64,000 nucleotides of DNA from Fulvivirga sp. M361 (GCF_007097395.1 NZ_VKDC01000004.1:310001-374000), one strand, 5' to 3'; positions 45,292-55,984 are shown, numbered from the stretch's first letter. Program-made: numbers and translations. The notes: a model not told the origin generated them from the letters alone.

Positions 45292-45771
45292 TTATAGATT
45301 TTTGATCTTGTTAATAATGCCGGAGGTAGAATAGCCAGGTACCAAAGACACCGTTTTCACCTCTCCACCATTTGAGATTACAATATCCGCACCAACGATA
45401 TTTTCTGCCAAATAGTCATCTCCTTTTACGAGAATGTCCGGTTTTAGTTCTTTTATAAGACTATAAGGCGTATCATCGGAAAAGTGCACCACCATATCCA
45501 CAAATTCCAGTGCGGCAAGCATTCTGGCTCTTGATATTTCATCTGTTACAGGCCTTTCTTCTCCCTTAAGTTTTCGTACAGACTGGTCCGTATTTAATCC
45601 CACAACCAGACGATCTCCAAGGTTACGTGCTTTTTCCAGGTAATCAATATGACCTAAATGTAAGATGTCGAAACATCCATTGGAAAAAACTACTTTTTGA
45701 CCTGCACCCTGCCATTCATTCATCCGTTTTTTGGCTTCTTCCAGGTATTTTATTTTACTTGCCGTGCTCAC
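45292..45771 (-). CDS. HldE-C/RfaE2-like nucleotidyltransferase
   Basis: A cytidylyltransferase-fold protein of about 160 residues: [17 protein letters not shown] (GxFDxxHxGH), [11 protein letters not shown] and VKGDDY. The best match is D-glycero-beta-D-manno-heptose 1-phosphate adenylyltransferase (the C-terminal half of HldE), used for ADP-heptose in LPS core synthesis. The frame extends to 45891, but the GTG at 45771 gives the family length; it overlaps the upstream gene by 17 bp. Confidence 0.85.
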   Translation of the reverse strand: MSTASKIKYLEEAKKRMNEWQGAGQKVVFSNGCFDILHLGHIDYLEKARNLGDRLVVGLNTDQSVRKLKGEERPVTDEISRARMLAALEFVDMVVHFSDDTPYSLIKELKPDILVKGDDYLAENIVGADIVISNGGEVKTVSLVPGYSTSGIINKIKNL

Positions 45772-46789
45772 TTTTATTTCTATAATACTGACTAAGAAAA
45801 AGAGACAATGCTCCGAAAAGGATGATGATCGCTGTCTGCCACCCATGAAGTATAAACGTATAAGCCACAGCAATGTCCTGCTCCAGGCCATATAATATTA
45901 CCAACCCCAATGGCACCAGCACATGGTAGCTGCCTGCCCCACCCGGTAGTGGTATGGCCATCGCTATGCCTCCAATAACAAATATGGTGAGAGCGGCCAG
46001 CAAACCAATAGTGGAAGTCTCCGGAAAAGCCATGAGAATGAAATAACTCATAAGATAGTATAACACCCAGATCAATAATGAATAGAGGATGAAATTAACT
46101 TTACTATCCAGCCTGAAAATAACCAATACACCACTCTTTACCCCCTTGAAAGCCTTTCTGGATTTAGACAACAATTTCAACGTAAAGTACCGGTGTGATT
46201 TATAGACGTAATAAATAACGAAGAAAAGACCAAGCGCAAACAAGGCAACACCTATAAATAACGTCATTGAACCACCTTCTTCAGAAGGGGCCGTTTCATC
46301 AAGGTTTATTTTCCCAAAGAAGTATAACAAATTGTCCAGCTGGACTAAAAAGGATGTGCCTATTAGTAATAATAAAAATATCAGGTCTATTACTCGTTCT
46401 GCTACCACAGTACCGATAGATATATCTACCGGAGTTTTATTCAGACGATACAAGGTATAACAACGCGATACTTCTCCTCCTCTCGGAATGGCCAGGTTAA
46501 TAAAGTATCCTACCATTACAGAGATGAATCCATCTCTGAGGCTTAAAGGATGGTTCAGGGGTTTGAGCAGAAGCTTCCATCGTTCCGCCCGTACAACATG
46601 ACTGAGTACGGCTGCTATGGCTGATAACATGAGGTAAAGTTTATCAGCTGATACCCAGGCTTTCCCTATAAATTCCCGTTTACTTTCCCCTTCGGCAACT
46701 TCTATGTTTTGAAAGGATATCCATAGAAGTGTCCCTGTGACGCCTAACATCACTATGTATTTAAGGACATTCACAGCCTTATTGCTCAT
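45755..46789 (-). CDS. LPG-synthase-TM-like (flippase-like) membrane protein
   Basis: A 344-residue integral membrane protein of the UPF0104 family with about 8 membrane segments and the signatures [37 protein letters not shown] and [18 protein letters not shown]. It resembles the membrane part of MprF and may flip or synthesise lipids. It begins 3 bp after panD. Confidence 0.88.
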   Translation of the reverse strand: MSNKAVNVLKYIVMLGVTGTLLWISFQNIEVAEGESKREFIGKAWVSADKLYLMLSAIAAVLSHVVRAERWKLLLKPLNHPLSLRDGFISVMVGYFINLAIPRGGEVSRCYTLYRLNKTPVDISIGTVVAERVIDLIFLLLLIGTSFLVQLDNLLYFFGKINLDETAPSEEGGSMTLFIGVALFALGLFFVIYYVYKSHRYFTLKLLSKSRKAFKGVKSGVLVIFRLDSKVNFILYSLLIWVLYYLMSYFILMAFPETSTIGLLAALTIFVIGGIAMAIPLPGGAGSYHVLVPLGLVILYGLEQDIAVAYTFILHGWQTAIIILFGALSLFLSQYYRNKSEHGK

Positions 46790-46792
46790 AAC

Positions 46793-47143
46793 CTATAAAG
46801 GTAACTTGTTGTTAGCATCAGGAAAAATGACCGTAGGCTTGAATACTTTGGCCTCCTCAAAATCCATATGAGCATATGATATAATAATGACGATGTCACC
46901 TACCTGGGCCAGCCGGGCTGCGGGGCCATTTAAGCAGATCATGCCACTGCCCCGTTCTCCGGTGATCACATAGGTTTCCAGACGCTCACCATTATTGATA
47001 TTCACCACCTGCACTTTTTCTCCTTCTATGAGATTTGATGCGTCCAGCAGATCCTGATCAATGGTGATACTACCCACATAGTGCAACTCGGATTGAGTAA
47101 TTCTTACCCGATGTATTTTTGATTTTAAGACTTCAATATTCAT
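46793..47143 (-). CDS. panD: Aspartate 1-decarboxylase
   Basis: A 116-residue pyruvoyl enzyme making beta-alanine for pantothenate. The self-cleavage site YVGSITID places the pyruvoyl-forming Ser at residue 25, after Gly24; [12 protein letters not shown] and IISYAHMD are also standard. It overlaps panC by 11 bp. The pair supplies both beta-alanine and the final ligation. Confidence 0.95.
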   Translation of the reverse strand: MNIEVLKSKIHRVRITQSELHYVGSITIDQDLLDASNLIEGEKVQVVNINNGERLETYVITGERGSGMICLNGPAARLAQVGDIVIIISYAHMDFEEAKVFKPTVIFPDANNKLPL

Positions 47144-47984
47144 TATGTATGATCACATTATCAATAAGCCGCACAGCACCTAAGTATCCGGCAATACACA
47201 ATGCTACGGACTTCTTGCCTTTTATGCCATCTATCTTTTGTAATGTCCATGTATCAATGAGTTCAAAGTATTCCAGTTCTGCTTTACTTTTTTTGAAAAA
47301 ATCTTTAACCTCCTGTCGAACAGTTTCTACTTTCATACCCTGCTTTATGAGCTCTTCACCCCTCTTTAATGAAGCATAAAATATGGTTGCTTCATTTCTG
47401 TCACTTATACTTAAACGCCTGTTTCTTGACGATAAAGCCAGTCCATCCGGTTCGCGAACAGTAGGAATGCATCGCAACTGTACATCAAATGACAGGTCGT
47501 TCACTAATCGCTGGACAACCGCAAACTGTTGAAGGTCTTTCTGACCGAAGTAAGCGCTGTCCGGCTGCACAATGTTAAGTAATTTAGCAACCACTATACC
47601 CACACCATTAAAGTGGCCAGGGCGAAACTGTCCCTCCATGGTATGCTCAAGATTGTCAAAATTCAGGACCAACCGCGTTTTTGTCGGATACAATCCGTCT
47701 CTTTCCGGAGCGAAAACAACATCATTTCCCCGGCTTTCCAACAGCGCTATATCTTCTTCAAATGTATTAGGGTACTTATGCAGATCTTCAGAGTTGTTAA
47801 ATTGTAACGGATTAACAAAAATACTTGTAACTACTGCATTATTTTCCTTACGGGCGTTTTCTACCAAAGATAAATGCCCGTCATGTAATGCTCCCATGGT
47901 GGGCACGAGACCTATCGTGGCGCCCTGTGCTCTCATACTTTTTAACCATGCCTTGAGGTGTTTGATTTGCCTAAATAACTGCAT
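47133..47984 (-). CDS. panC: Pantothenate synthetase
   Basis: Condenses pantoate with beta-alanine using ATP. About 283 residues from the ATG at 47984: [15 protein letters not shown] (HxGH motif), [36 protein letters not shown] and the KMSKS-like SSRNRRLS. An upstream ATG at 48029 adds 15 residues over the divergent promoter region and is less likely. Confidence 0.95.
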   Translation of the reverse strand: MQLFRQIKHLKAWLKSMRAQGATIGLVPTMGALHDGHLSLVENARKENNAVVTSIFVNPLQFNNSEDLHKYPNTFEEDIALLESRGNDVVFAPERDGLYPTKTRLVLNFDNLEHTMEGQFRPGHFNGVGIVVAKLLNIVQPDSAYFGQKDLQQFAVVQRLVNDLSFDVQLRCIPTVREPDGLALSSRNRRLSISDRNEATIFYASLKRGEELIKQGMKVETVRQEVKDFFKKSKAELEYFELIDTWTLQKIDGIKGKKSVALCIAGYLGAVRLIDNVIIHNEY

Positions 47985-48057
47985 TTGAGACCATTCAAGA
48001 GGCCGCAAAATTATGTTTTTTAAAAACACTTAATGCGGATTAGAGCTAAAATTTTAG

Positions 48058-48065
48058 TACTTTTG
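48058..48065 (+). promoter_or_regulatory. TAnnTTTG -7 element for the glycogen-synthase-like operon
   Basis: TACTTTTG matches the Bacteroidetes -7 consensus exactly, 35 bases before the ATG at 48101. The -33 TTTG is not clear. A GATTAA/TTAATC mini-hairpin follows. Confidence 0.35.
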
Positions 48066-48100
48066 TGGATTAATTTTTTGTTAATCAAATCCGTATCAAT

Positions 48101-48907
48101 ATGTCAAAACTTCGTATTCTATATGTAGCCAGCGAGATCAATCCGTTTTTACAAACTTCCGAAGTTGCAGATTTCGTAAGAAAGTTGCCTCAGGCAATGC
48201 AGGAAAAAGGAATGGAGATCAGAATATTGGTCCCCCGGTTTGGATTGATCAATGAGAGGAAGAACAGATTACATGAAGTTGTAAGATTATCAGGTATTAA
48301 CATTGCGGTGGGTGAAGAGGAAAAGCCATTAATTATTAAAGTGGCCTCTATTCCCAACGCCAAATTACAAGTCTATTTTATTGACAACGAGGATTACTTT
48401 CATCGTAAATCCGTCTTTCACGATAAAGAAAACAAATTTTATGAAGACAACGATGAGCGGGCAATATTTTTCTGTAAAGGCGTTATAGAAACCGTAAAAA
48501 AACTTGGATGGGCACCGGATGTTGTGCATTGTAATGACTGGATGACCAGCCTGATACCTTTATATTTAAAAACCACCTATAAGAACGACCCTTTGTTTAA
48601 GGAAGCCAAGACCGTATTTTCAGTATATAATACCAGTTTTTCACACAAGTTTGACAATGACTTAATTGAGAAAGTGAAAATGATGGATATTGAAGATAGC
48701 ATGCTGGCAAACTTACAAACAGCCGATTTCAATGGTTTTATCAAATTAGGGGTAGAATTTTCTGACGCTGTTATCAAAGCAGAAGACCATCAGTCACTGG
48801 ATGGCTTGTTTGGAGAGCTAACAGAGGAAAAGAAAATAGAAACCATAGAGGACAACGAAAATTTTACAGATTCATACTATAATCTATATAATGAACTTGT
48901 GGGCTAA
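48101..48907 (+). CDS. Glycogen/starch synthase-like protein, N-terminal half only
   Basis: A 268-residue protein equal to the GT5 N-terminal Rossmann domain: RILYVASEINPFLQTSEVAD, VLVPRFGLINER-type wording and APDVVHCNDWMTSLIPLYLK. The C-terminal nucleotide-sugar-binding half of glycogen synthase is absent, so it is probably not a full glucosyltransferase. This short form next to panC and DUF4270 is a conserved Bacteroidetes arrangement; it overlaps the next gene by 17 bp. Confidence 0.85.
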   Translation: MSKLRILYVASEINPFLQTSEVADFVRKLPQAMQEKGMEIRILVPRFGLINERKNRLHEVVRLSGINIAVGEEEKPLIIKVASIPNAKLQVYFIDNEDYFHRKSVFHDKENKFYEDNDERAIFFCKGVIETVKKLGWAPDVVHCNDWMTSLIPLYLKTTYKNDPLFKEAKTVFSVYNTSFSHKFDNDLIEKVKMMDIEDSMLANLQTADFNGFIKLGVEFSDAVIKAEDHQSLDGLFGELTEEKKIETIEDNENFTDSYYNLYNELVG

Positions 48908-50291
48908 AAGGCTTGGGCTGTGTATCTTCTCAGCCCTCGCATTTTTTTCTTGTGAAGAAGAGAAAACAATAGGGTTACCTCAAGATGACAACTTGGGGGT
49001 TTTTTTTGTAGAAATACCACTAAAAGATTACCTGGGCCAGGTTTGGGTTGACGATCTTGAAGCAGATAATAGTGGGACACTCATTGCCGGAGAACATCAG
49101 GATCCGGAGTTCGGTACGATCCGTTCTACGGCTTATACCCATCTGGTACCTCCGCTTAGCAGGGTGGGTTTCAGTGATACACTCGTTTTTGACTTTGTAG
49201 GTGCTGAAATGGTCCTTAGAATTACAGACGCTTTTGGCGATTTAGAGGGAAGCCCTGCCGTTGAATTAGGATTGTACCAGTTGTCTGAGGTAATTTCCAG
49301 CGATGTTGACTACACCAATTCGAGTAACGTCGCCGCAGACCGGAAAGTGGGAAGTGCAAATTTCAACTTTGTTTCCGATTCATTAGGGCTGGAGTACACA
49401 CCGGAATTAGGTATTGACCCCACACTTTTTGATACGGATAGTGTATATTTCTATAACACTCGTTTTGATCTGGACCCGGTGGTCTGGAAAGAGATCTTTG
49501 ACAATCACATTACCTTATTAAAAGACGATGAAAATGTAGCTGATGACAGTGTTTTCACTGTGTTCAGCAACACTGTAAAAGGATTTAAGATAGTACCAGA
49601 AGCAGGTAATACTTCCCTGGTCTATTCAAGTACCAACCCACAAGGGGAACGGATCAATAATATTGTCAGGTTTTTTTACAGGGATAATGACTCTAACCTG
49701 GATACTTTATTTTATTCATTTAATACGTTCGCATCATTTAATGAGGTTTCTCCAAATGCTAACTCAGGCTGGACAAATGGCCGATTCAGCACCATTACTT
49801 CCAGTTATGACCCTGTAGTATTGGATGACCCTAATGTATATATCCATGCAGGAGCTAATTTATTTGCATCCGTCGACCTGGCGCCATTCTTAAACTTTGC
49901 AGATACTATTCCCTCAGGAGTTGTTGTACAAAATGCTCAACTGTTTATAAATGGTGACTCTACCTTACTTGACAAAAGATTTAGAACTCCTGCAGGACTC
50001 AGCGTCACATTGACTTCGGATGAAGAACTGGAAAGTTCTGAATTTTCGGTCATTCCCAGCGGCACCTTGTTTGGCCCGGGTAGTCCATTCGCTGAAGTAC
50101 CGGTAAATCTTACTTACGACAATGACTCTGTTAACGTGATTACAACACCTATCTATTTGAAGGAAGTAATTACAGCCGGAACAGATTTAAACAGGGTCAT
50201 ACTTAAAAGTGCTTTTGATAGAGAATTAAGCCGGGTGATCATTCCTAAAGATTCTATCTTCCTGAGAGTATTTTATAATTCAATTGACTAA
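48891..50291 (+). CDS. DUF4270 lipoprotein
   Basis: A 466-residue outer-envelope lipoprotein (lipobox FFSC) of the DUF4270 family: LGVFFVEIPLKDYL, HQDPEFGTIRSTAYTH and a C-terminal NRVILKSAFDRELSRVIIPK. Beta-rich with Asp/Asn-rich repeats. Function unknown, but constantly linked to glmS and panC. Confidence 0.88.
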   Translation: MNLWAKRLGLCIFSALAFFSCEEEKTIGLPQDDNLGVFFVEIPLKDYLGQVWVDDLEADNSGTLIAGEHQDPEFGTIRSTAYTHLVPPLSRVGFSDTLVFDFVGAEMVLRITDAFGDLEGSPAVELGLYQLSEVISSDVDYTNSSNVAADRKVGSANFNFVSDSLGLEYTPELGIDPTLFDTDSVYFYNTRFDLDPVVWKEIFDNHITLLKDDENVADDSVFTVFSNTVKGFKIVPEAGNTSLVYSSTNPQGERINNIVRFFYRDNDSNLDTLFYSFNTFASFNEVSPNANSGWTNGRFSTITSSYDPVVLDDPNVYIHAGANLFASVDLAPFLNFADTIPSGVVVQNAQLFINGDSTLLDKRFRTPAGLSVTLTSDEELESSEFSVIPSGTLFGPGSPFAEVPVNLTYDNDSVNVITTPIYLKEVITAGTDLNRVILKSAFDRELSRVIIPKDSIFLRVFYNSID

Positions 50292-50294
50292 AAT

Positions 50295-52130
50295 ATGTGT
50301 GGTATAGTAGCATATGTAGGGTCTCGAAAGGCCCACGATGTGATTATTAAAGGCCTCAAACGCTTGGAATACAGAGGCTATGACAGCGCAGGCATCGCTT
50401 TGTTAAATGGTGGATTGAACATCTATAAAAAAAAGGGGCGTGTTGTTGACCTCGAGAATACGCTTGAAGAAGAGAGCCTTTCCAGTACTATAGGCATAGG
50501 CCATACACGGTGGGCCACACATGGAGAGCCCAATGATGAAAATGCCCACCCACACTATTCTTTTTCTAAAAAACTGGCCATTATTCACAATGGTATCATT
50601 GAAAACTACAGCTCGCTCAAACAAGATCTGTTAAATAAGGGGTATACGTTCCAAAGTGATACCGATTCCGAAGTCTTTATTCACTTTATAGAAGACATAC
50701 AGAAAAACGAAAACTGCACATTGGAAGAAGCCGTTCGGCTGGCCCTGACCAAGGTAGTAGGTGCTTATGCCATTGTGATCATGTCTCAGGACAATCCTAA
50801 TATGTTGATCGCCGCCAGAAAAGGTAGTCCATTGGTCATTGGAGTCGGGAAAGACGAATTTTTCCTGGCATCAGATGCAACACCCATTATTGAGTATACA
50901 AATGAAGTAGTCTATCTAAACGACTATGAAATAGCCATAATAGAAAACAATGAGCTTCGCTTAAAGAATACCCAGGACGTACCCAGCACACCCTATGTCC
51001 AAACCCTTGACATGGAGTTGGAGGCCATCGAAAAAGGAGGTTACGAACACTTCATGCTGAAGGAGATCTTTGAACAGCCAAAATCCATCAGCGACTGTAT
51101 GCGAGGGCGTTTAAATGCGAATAGTGGCAGGTTAGTACTGGGAGGTATCCGGGAATATGCAAATAAACTTGTCAATGCCGACAGGATCATCATGGTGGCC
51201 TGTGGCACTTCGTGGCATTCCTGCCTGGTAGCAGAATATTTTTTCGAAGAGTTCTGCAGGATACCTGTAGAGGTAGAATATGCGTCAGAGTTCCGTTACA
51301 GGAACCCTATCATCAACGAAGGAGATGTAGTGATCGCCGTGTCCCAATCGGGTGAAACAGCAGATACGCTGGCAGCGATTGAATTAGCCAAATCCAAAGG
51401 AGCAATCATTTTTGGTGTATGTAATGTAGTAGGTTCTTCTATTGCAAGAACATCACATGAAGGGGCGTATACACACGCAGGCCCTGAAATAGGAGTGGCA
51501 TCTACCAAGGCGTTTACGGCTCAATTGACCGTTCTTAATATGATCGCTATGAGAGTAGCCCAGAAAAAGGGAACCATAACGGAAAGAAGGTACCATGAGC
51601 TACTGGTAGAAATGGAAAACATCCCTTCCAAAGTAGAAAAGGCGCTCACACTCGATGAAAAAATCAAAGATATAGCAACTTTATTCCAGGATGCACGTAA
51701 TTTTCTGTATCTGGGCAGAGGATACAATTTCCCCGTAGCACTGGAAGGTGCTTTAAAACTCAAAGAGATCTCATATATTCACGCTGAGGGCTATCCGGCC
51801 GCAGAAATGAAGCACGGGCCTATAGCACTTATAGACGAAGAAATGCCCGTTGTTTTTATTGCTACCCGTGACAGCTCTTACGACAAAGTGGTATCCAATA
51901 TCCAGGAGGTAAAGGCCCGTAAAGGAAAAGTGATCGCAGTAGTGACTGAGGGAGATGCACTTATCCCCAAAATGGCAGAATTTGTGATCGAAGTCCCTAA
52001 AACAGATGAAGCTTTAATGCCATTGGTATCCGTTGTTCCATTACAGCTGTTATCATATCATATTGCGGTTATGAGAGGGTGCAATGTGGACCAGCCAAGA
52101 AACCTGGCAAAATCTGTCACAGTGGAGTAA
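50295..52130 (+). CDS. glmS: Glucosamine--fructose-6-phosphate aminotransferase
   Basis: Makes glucosamine-6-phosphate from fructose-6-phosphate and glutamine, the entry to cell-wall amino sugars. 611 residues: N-terminal glutaminase beginning MCGIVAYVG with Cys1 (after Met removal) as nucleophile, GHTRWATHG, and two SIS domains (ACGTSWHSCLVAEYF; GRGYNFPVALEGALKLKEIS) ending QPRNLAKSVTVE. Starts 4 bp after the DUF4270 gene. Confidence 0.97.
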   Translation: MCGIVAYVGSRKAHDVIIKGLKRLEYRGYDSAGIALLNGGLNIYKKKGRVVDLENTLEEESLSSTIGIGHTRWATHGEPNDENAHPHYSFSKKLAIIHNGIIENYSSLKQDLLNKGYTFQSDTDSEVFIHFIEDIQKNENCTLEEAVRLALTKVVGAYAIVIMSQDNPNMLIAARKGSPLVIGVGKDEFFLASDATPIIEYTNEVVYLNDYEIAIIENNELRLKNTQDVPSTPYVQTLDMELEAIEKGGYEHFMLKEIFEQPKSISDCMRGRLNANSGRLVLGGIREYANKLVNADRIIMVACGTSWHSCLVAEYFFEEFCRIPVEVEYASEFRYRNPIINEGDVVIAVSQSGETADTLAAIELAKSKGAIIFGVCNVVGSSIARTSHEGAYTHAGPEIGVASTKAFTAQLTVLNMIAMRVAQKKGTITERRYHELLVEMENIPSKVEKALTLDEKIKDIATLFQDARNFLYLGRGYNFPVALEGALKLKEISYIHAEGYPAAEMKHGPIALIDEEMPVVFIATRDSSYDKVVSNIQEVKARKGKVIAVVTEGDALIPKMAEFVIEVPKTDEALMPLVSVVPLQLLSYHIAVMRGCNVDQPRNLAKSVTVE

Positions 52131-52151
52131 AGGTTTTTAGGATTTTTAATA

Positions 52152-53519
52152 TTATTCCAACGTAATAACCTCAGCTTCAGGACTATTGATATAGCTTTGA
52201 AGATATCGGTCTATCTCAACAGTGGTTTTGTAGTGCTCTACGATAGTTTTTACCTGGTCCAGGTGCTTTATGCCCAGACGTTGATGGCAGAAACCAAATC
52301 CTTTGTAAGCTCCTTTTTCGACCAAAATAACAGAGTTTTCATCCAAATAACGGCCTGTTCCTACAATGGCATACGAATGATCATCAGTACTTAACGTTTC
52401 TATTAACTCTTGTACCCGATGATTGTATATGCCAGGTTCTTCGGCGCCGATACATGCCCCTTTGCAATTTCCTTCGTCCAGGTCGTAACAACGCTCTGTG
52501 GTTTTATGTATACCGCATAATCTGGGACAGAGATCATATTCTTTGGCTTTAGCAATTAGAAAATGCCACGCATCAGCATGGGTATTGAACACAATCAGTC
52601 CTTGCATTCCCTTCATTAGCTTACCTACATTGATATGCTGGTAACCCAGTCTGTCTTCATATCGGTATAAGGTCCATTGATTCTGGACATATTTTTGAGA
52701 ACGGTTGTACTTGGGCCAAAGCCGTTTTATCTCCTGCGATTCCAGTACCAGGGCTAATAACTCATTTCCCGTCAGTTCATATTGAATATGGTGCACCTCA
52801 TTACGTATATACTGGTTTCGCGGGTCTTTAGAGCGCCCTGAAAAATGCCCGCTGATCCGGCGTTTAATGTTTACAGCTTTTCCCACATAGATCACTTCAC
52901 CTTTATCATTCAGAAAATAGTAAACTCCGGGCGATTCCGGCAGCGCATTAAACTCCTGCTTAGGCAAATTTGGAGGAAGTGTGGTTTCTTTTGACCCCTT
53001 GTGAAGCGCAATCTGTACAAACTCAGCGTTTTCATTCAGGAGTTTTTCAAATAAAATGGCCGTAGCCTCAGCATCTCCTGCCGCCCTGTGCCGGTTCTTT
53101 ATCGGTATTTCCAATTGTTCGCATAAATTACCCAAACTGTAGGATCGAAGTCCCGGAAATATACCCCGGCTCAGCCGTACGGTACATAGTCTTTTTGGGC
53201 CAAGCTCCAGGCCTGCTTCTTCCAGTGCGGTTTTTAAGAAGGAATAATCGAAATGGACATTATGTGCTACGAAAACTTTGTCCTTGATCAAGTGATGTAT
53301 TGCCTGGGCTACCTCTTTAAAAACAGGCGCCGTGGCTACCATATCATTCGTTATGCCTGTGAGCCCTGTAATATACTCCGGTATTATTTGCTGTGGGTTG
53401 ATCAGTGTGACATAGCTGTCCACAATACTCTCACCATCATGGATATAAATGGCCACTTCCGTGATCTTATGCTTTCCGGCAAAGCCACCTGTAGTTTCAA
53501 TATCAACTATGGCATACAT
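52152..53519 (-). CDS. DnaQ-like exonuclease fused to GIY-YIG (UvrC-N/Cho-like) nuclease
   Basis: A 455-residue two-domain nuclease. Residues 1-165 form a DEDDh 3'-5' exonuclease (YAIVDIETTGG; AHNVHFDYSFL; NRHRAAGDAEAT). Residues ~190-275 form a GIY-YIG domain (SPGVYYFLNDKGEVIYVGKA; Arg in IKRRISGHF), followed by a Cys-containing region with DLDEGNCKGACIGAEE. This fusion recurs in Bacteroidetes and probably acts in nucleotide excision repair. It ends convergently 21 bp from glmS. Confidence 0.9.
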   Translation of the reverse strand: MYAIVDIETTGGFAGKHKITEVAIYIHDGESIVDSYVTLINPQQIIPEYITGLTGITNDMVATAPVFKEVAQAIHHLIKDKVFVAHNVHFDYSFLKTALEEAGLELGPKRLCTVRLSRGIFPGLRSYSLGNLCEQLEIPIKNRHRAAGDAEATAILFEKLLNENAEFVQIALHKGSKETTLPPNLPKQEFNALPESPGVYYFLNDKGEVIYVGKAVNIKRRISGHFSGRSKDPRNQYIRNEVHHIQYELTGNELLALVLESQEIKRLWPKYNRSQKYVQNQWTLYRYEDRLGYQHINVGKLMKGMQGLIVFNTHADAWHFLIAKAKEYDLCPRLCGIHKTTERCYDLDEGNCKGACIGAEEPGIYNHRVQELIETLSTDDHSYAIVGTGRYLDENSVILVEKGAYKGFGFCHQRLGIKHLDQVKTIVEHYKTTVEIDRYLQSYINSPEAEVITLE

Positions 53520-53627
53520 ACTCCTAATTTAACAAATAGGTGTTTAACCACCGGATAGTTGTAAAAATTTTGCAATGAGTTCATACGGTTTTTCCCTAAC
53601 ATTGTGAACTGTTTAAATCCGGTAAGT

Positions 53628-55304
53628 ATGAGCGACACAGAGAGCAAAGAGCCTCTAAATTTCATTGAGCAAATCATAGAAGAAGACCTTAAAAACGGCA
53701 AACACGGAGGGGTGGTCCATACTCGATTTCCTCCTGAACCAAATGGTTACCCCCACATAGGGCATGCAAAATCCATTGTGTTAAACTTTGGACTGGCGGA
53801 GAAATATGGCGGAAAATGCAACCTGCGTTTTGATGATACCAACCCGGAAAAAGAAAGTTCCGAATATGTAGAAGCCATTAAGCGAGATGTAGAGTGGCTT
53901 GGATACGAATGGCATGGAAACGCCCTGTTTGCTTCAGATTACTTCGACCGGCTTTATGAGTGGGCGACAGAGCTAATCAAGAAAGAAAAAGCCTATGTAG
54001 ACGATACCCCGGTGGAACAGATTCGGGCAGAACGTGGTACGCCTACAGAGCCTGGAAAGGAAAGTGCGTATAGAAACCGGTCCGTGGAGGAAAACCTGAC
54101 ACTCTTTTCAGAAATGAAGGATGGTAAATATCCCGACGGAGCTAAAATATTACGGGCCAAAGTTGATATGGCTTCCCCTAATATGCACATGCGTGATCCG
54201 ATCCTTTATCGTATCAGACATGTAGAGCATCATCGTACAGGAAACAGCTGGTGCATCTACCCAACATACGATTTTGCCCATGGACAATCTGACAGCCTGG
54301 AAGAGATCACACATTCGCTCTGCACATTAGAATTTGAGGTACATCGCCCACTGTATAACTGGATCATCGAACAACTGGAGATATTCCCATCACGCCAAAT
54401 AGAATTTGCACGGCTCAACTTAGGGTATACTATTGTCAGTAAGCGAAAGCTACTCCAACTGGTAGAAGGGGGTTACGTAAGCGGTTGGGATGACCCACGT
54501 ATGCCTACCCTATCCGGGATACGACGTAGGGGATATACGCCGAATGCCATCAAGAACTTTATTCATAAAGTGGGAATTGCGAGAAGAGATAGTATCACAG
54601 ATGTGGCACTATTGGAATACAGTATTCGCGAGGACTTGAATAAAACGACCAATCGTGTTATGGGCGTGCTGGACCCTGTTAAATTGACCATTACCAACTA
54701 TCCTGAAGACAGAGACGAAGAGCTGACTGCCATCAACAATCCTGAAGATGAAAGCGCCGGTACCCGCAAGCTTCCATTTTCGAACGAGATATTCATTGAA
54801 CGTGCCGACTTCATGGAAGACCCTCCCAGAAAATTCTTCCGGCTGGGCCCCGGACGTGAAGTAAGACTTAAATACGCCTATATTATTAAGTGTGAAGATT
54901 TCAAAAAAGACGGAGATGGTAATATTACAGAGATCATCTGTACCTATGACCCTGATTCCAAAAGTGGTCAGGATACCAGCGGAAAGAAAGTGAAAGGTAC
55001 ATTGAGCTGGGTTTCAGCAAAGCATGCGGAGACAGTAGAAGTGCGGCTTTATGACCGTTTATTTAAAACCGAAAACCTGAATGAAATCGAAGATGATTTT
55101 TTGAACCATCTCAATACCGATTCATTGAGTACATTGGATAATGTAAAAGTAGAGCCTTCATTGAAAAATGCACAAGCGGGTAGTCGTTTTCAATTTGAGC
55201 GTCAGGGTTATTTTGTAGTAGACCAGGATTCTGGTGATACTAAAAAAATATTCAACAGAACTGTTACGTTAAGGGATAACTGGGCAAAACAATCCCGGAA
55301 ATAA
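53628..55304 (+). CDS. glnS: Glutaminyl-tRNA synthetase
   Basis: Charges tRNA-Gln directly. 558 residues from the ATG at 53628 (frame open to a weak start at 53604). Class I motifs: [15 protein letters not shown] (HIGH) and the KMSKS-like [27 protein letters not shown] and the C-terminal anticodon-binding barrel are complete. The last gene before the tRNA pair. Confidence 0.96.
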   Translation: MSDTESKEPLNFIEQIIEEDLKNGKHGGVVHTRFPPEPNGYPHIGHAKSIVLNFGLAEKYGGKCNLRFDDTNPEKESSEYVEAIKRDVEWLGYEWHGNALFASDYFDRLYEWATELIKKEKAYVDDTPVEQIRAERGTPTEPGKESAYRNRSVEENLTLFSEMKDGKYPDGAKILRAKVDMASPNMHMRDPILYRIRHVEHHRTGNSWCIYPTYDFAHGQSDSLEEITHSLCTLEFEVHRPLYNWIIEQLEIFPSRQIEFARLNLGYTIVSKRKLLQLVEGGYVSGWDDPRMPTLSGIRRRGYTPNAIKNFIHKVGIARRDSITDVALLEYSIREDLNKTTNRVMGVLDPVKLTITNYPEDRDEELTAINNPEDESAGTRKLPFSNEIFIERADFMEDPPRKFFRLGPGREVRLKYAYIIKCEDFKKDGDGNITEIICTYDPDSKSGQDTSGKKVKGTLSWVSAKHAETVEVRLYDRLFKTENLNEIEDDFLNHLNTDSLSTLDNVKVEPSLKNAQAGSRFQFERQGYFVVDQDSGDTKKIFNRTVTLRDNWAKQSRK

Positions 55305-55326
55305 GAGAAGAAAAATTGATAACAGT

Positions 55327-55361
55327 ATTGCAAATTAAGCTCCCTTACTTAAATTTGCAAT
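55327..55361. terminator. Imperfect stem-loop after glnS
   Basis: ATTGCAAATTAAG (55327-55339) pairs with CTTAAATTTGCAAT (55348-55361) apart from one bulged base. No T-run follows, so a transcription stop is only possible. Confidence 0.35.
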
Positions 55362-55397
55362 CCAATTGGAAAACGAACAACACTGTTTGTTTCTCAA

Positions 55398-55473
55398 GCG
55401 AGAGTAGCTCAGCTGGTAGAGCGCAACCTTGCCAAGGTTGAGGTCGCGGGTTCGAACCCCGTCTCCCGCTCCA
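55398..55473 (+). tRNA. tRNA-Gly (GCC), CCA encoded
   Basis: Cloverleaf: acceptor GCGAGAG / CTCCCGC, D-arm GCTC...GAGC, anticodon arm CAACC-TTGCCAA-GGTTG (anticodon GCC), T-arm GCGGG-TTCGAAC-CCCGT, discriminator T73, encoded CCA. The acceptor stem has an A4-C69 mismatch where G-C would be expected. Confidence 0.95.
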
Positions 55474-55487
55474 TTAGTAAACAAAAT

Positions 55488-55515
55488 ATGCCGGACGGGT
55501 TCCGGCATTATTGTT
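55488..55515 (+). terminator. Terminator after tRNA-Gly
   Basis: ATGCCGGA-CGGGT-TCCGGCAT stem (8 bp, five-base loop) followed by TATTGTTTG. Confidence 0.75.
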
Positions 55516-55587
55516 TGAGACATGTTCCTGATTTAACAAAGGAATAACAGTCAGAAAAGTCTGACTCGCCAGATATTTAAAATAGTT

Positions 55588-55672
55588 GCCCGGGTGGTGG
55601 AATTGGTAGACACGCAGGACTTAAAATCCTGTGGGCATTGCGCCCGTGCGGGTTCAAGTCCCGCCCCGGGTA
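55588..55672 (+). tRNA. tRNA-Leu (TAA)
   Basis: Class II tRNA of 85 bases: acceptor GCCCGGG / CCCGGGT, anticodon arm CAGGA-CTTAAAA-TCCTG (anticodon TAA), long variable arm (GGGCATTGCGCCC-type stem), T-loop GGTTCAAGTCC, discriminator A; CCA is not encoded. Accessory genes begin directly downstream. Confidence 0.96.
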
Positions 55673-55692
55673 CACTGATTATCAATCAGTTA

Positions 55693-55724
55693 AGAGCTTC
55701 AAGAATTTCTTGAAGCTCTTTTTG
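55693..55724 (+). terminator. Strong terminator after tRNA-Leu
   Basis: AGAGCTTCAAG / CTTGAAGCTCT stem (11 bp, five-base loop) with TTTTTGTTT. Confidence 0.85.
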
Positions 55725-55924
55725 TTTAGGCTTGGTTTAAACATAGTTTAAACATTTTGACAGCTAATATCCTGAAAACCTTCGTTCGCATTCCATCTCA
55801 ATAATTAATAGCATTAGATTCACTAAGCAGAATGAATACCGAAATTTCTATTTTGAAAGATTCTGGAAATAAAGGGTATCACTAGTTTCGGTCATAACGA
55901 CAAAAGTTTCATGACCTCTAACCT

Positions 55925-55984
55925 ACCTTAAAATGTAGTTAGTCGAGTAGGTAAAGATGAATTATACCCCTAAACCTCTCAATT
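55925..55984. repeat. Direct repeat R3, left copy
   Basis: 60 bp, present again at 60784-60844 in the same orientation, identical except for one inserted G (GTCGAG versus GTCGGAG). The two copies bracket the four-gene operon and the integrase fragment. The right end of this copy runs directly into the 5'-truncated small membrane gene. The stretch 55725-55924 has no other feature. Confidence 0.9.
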
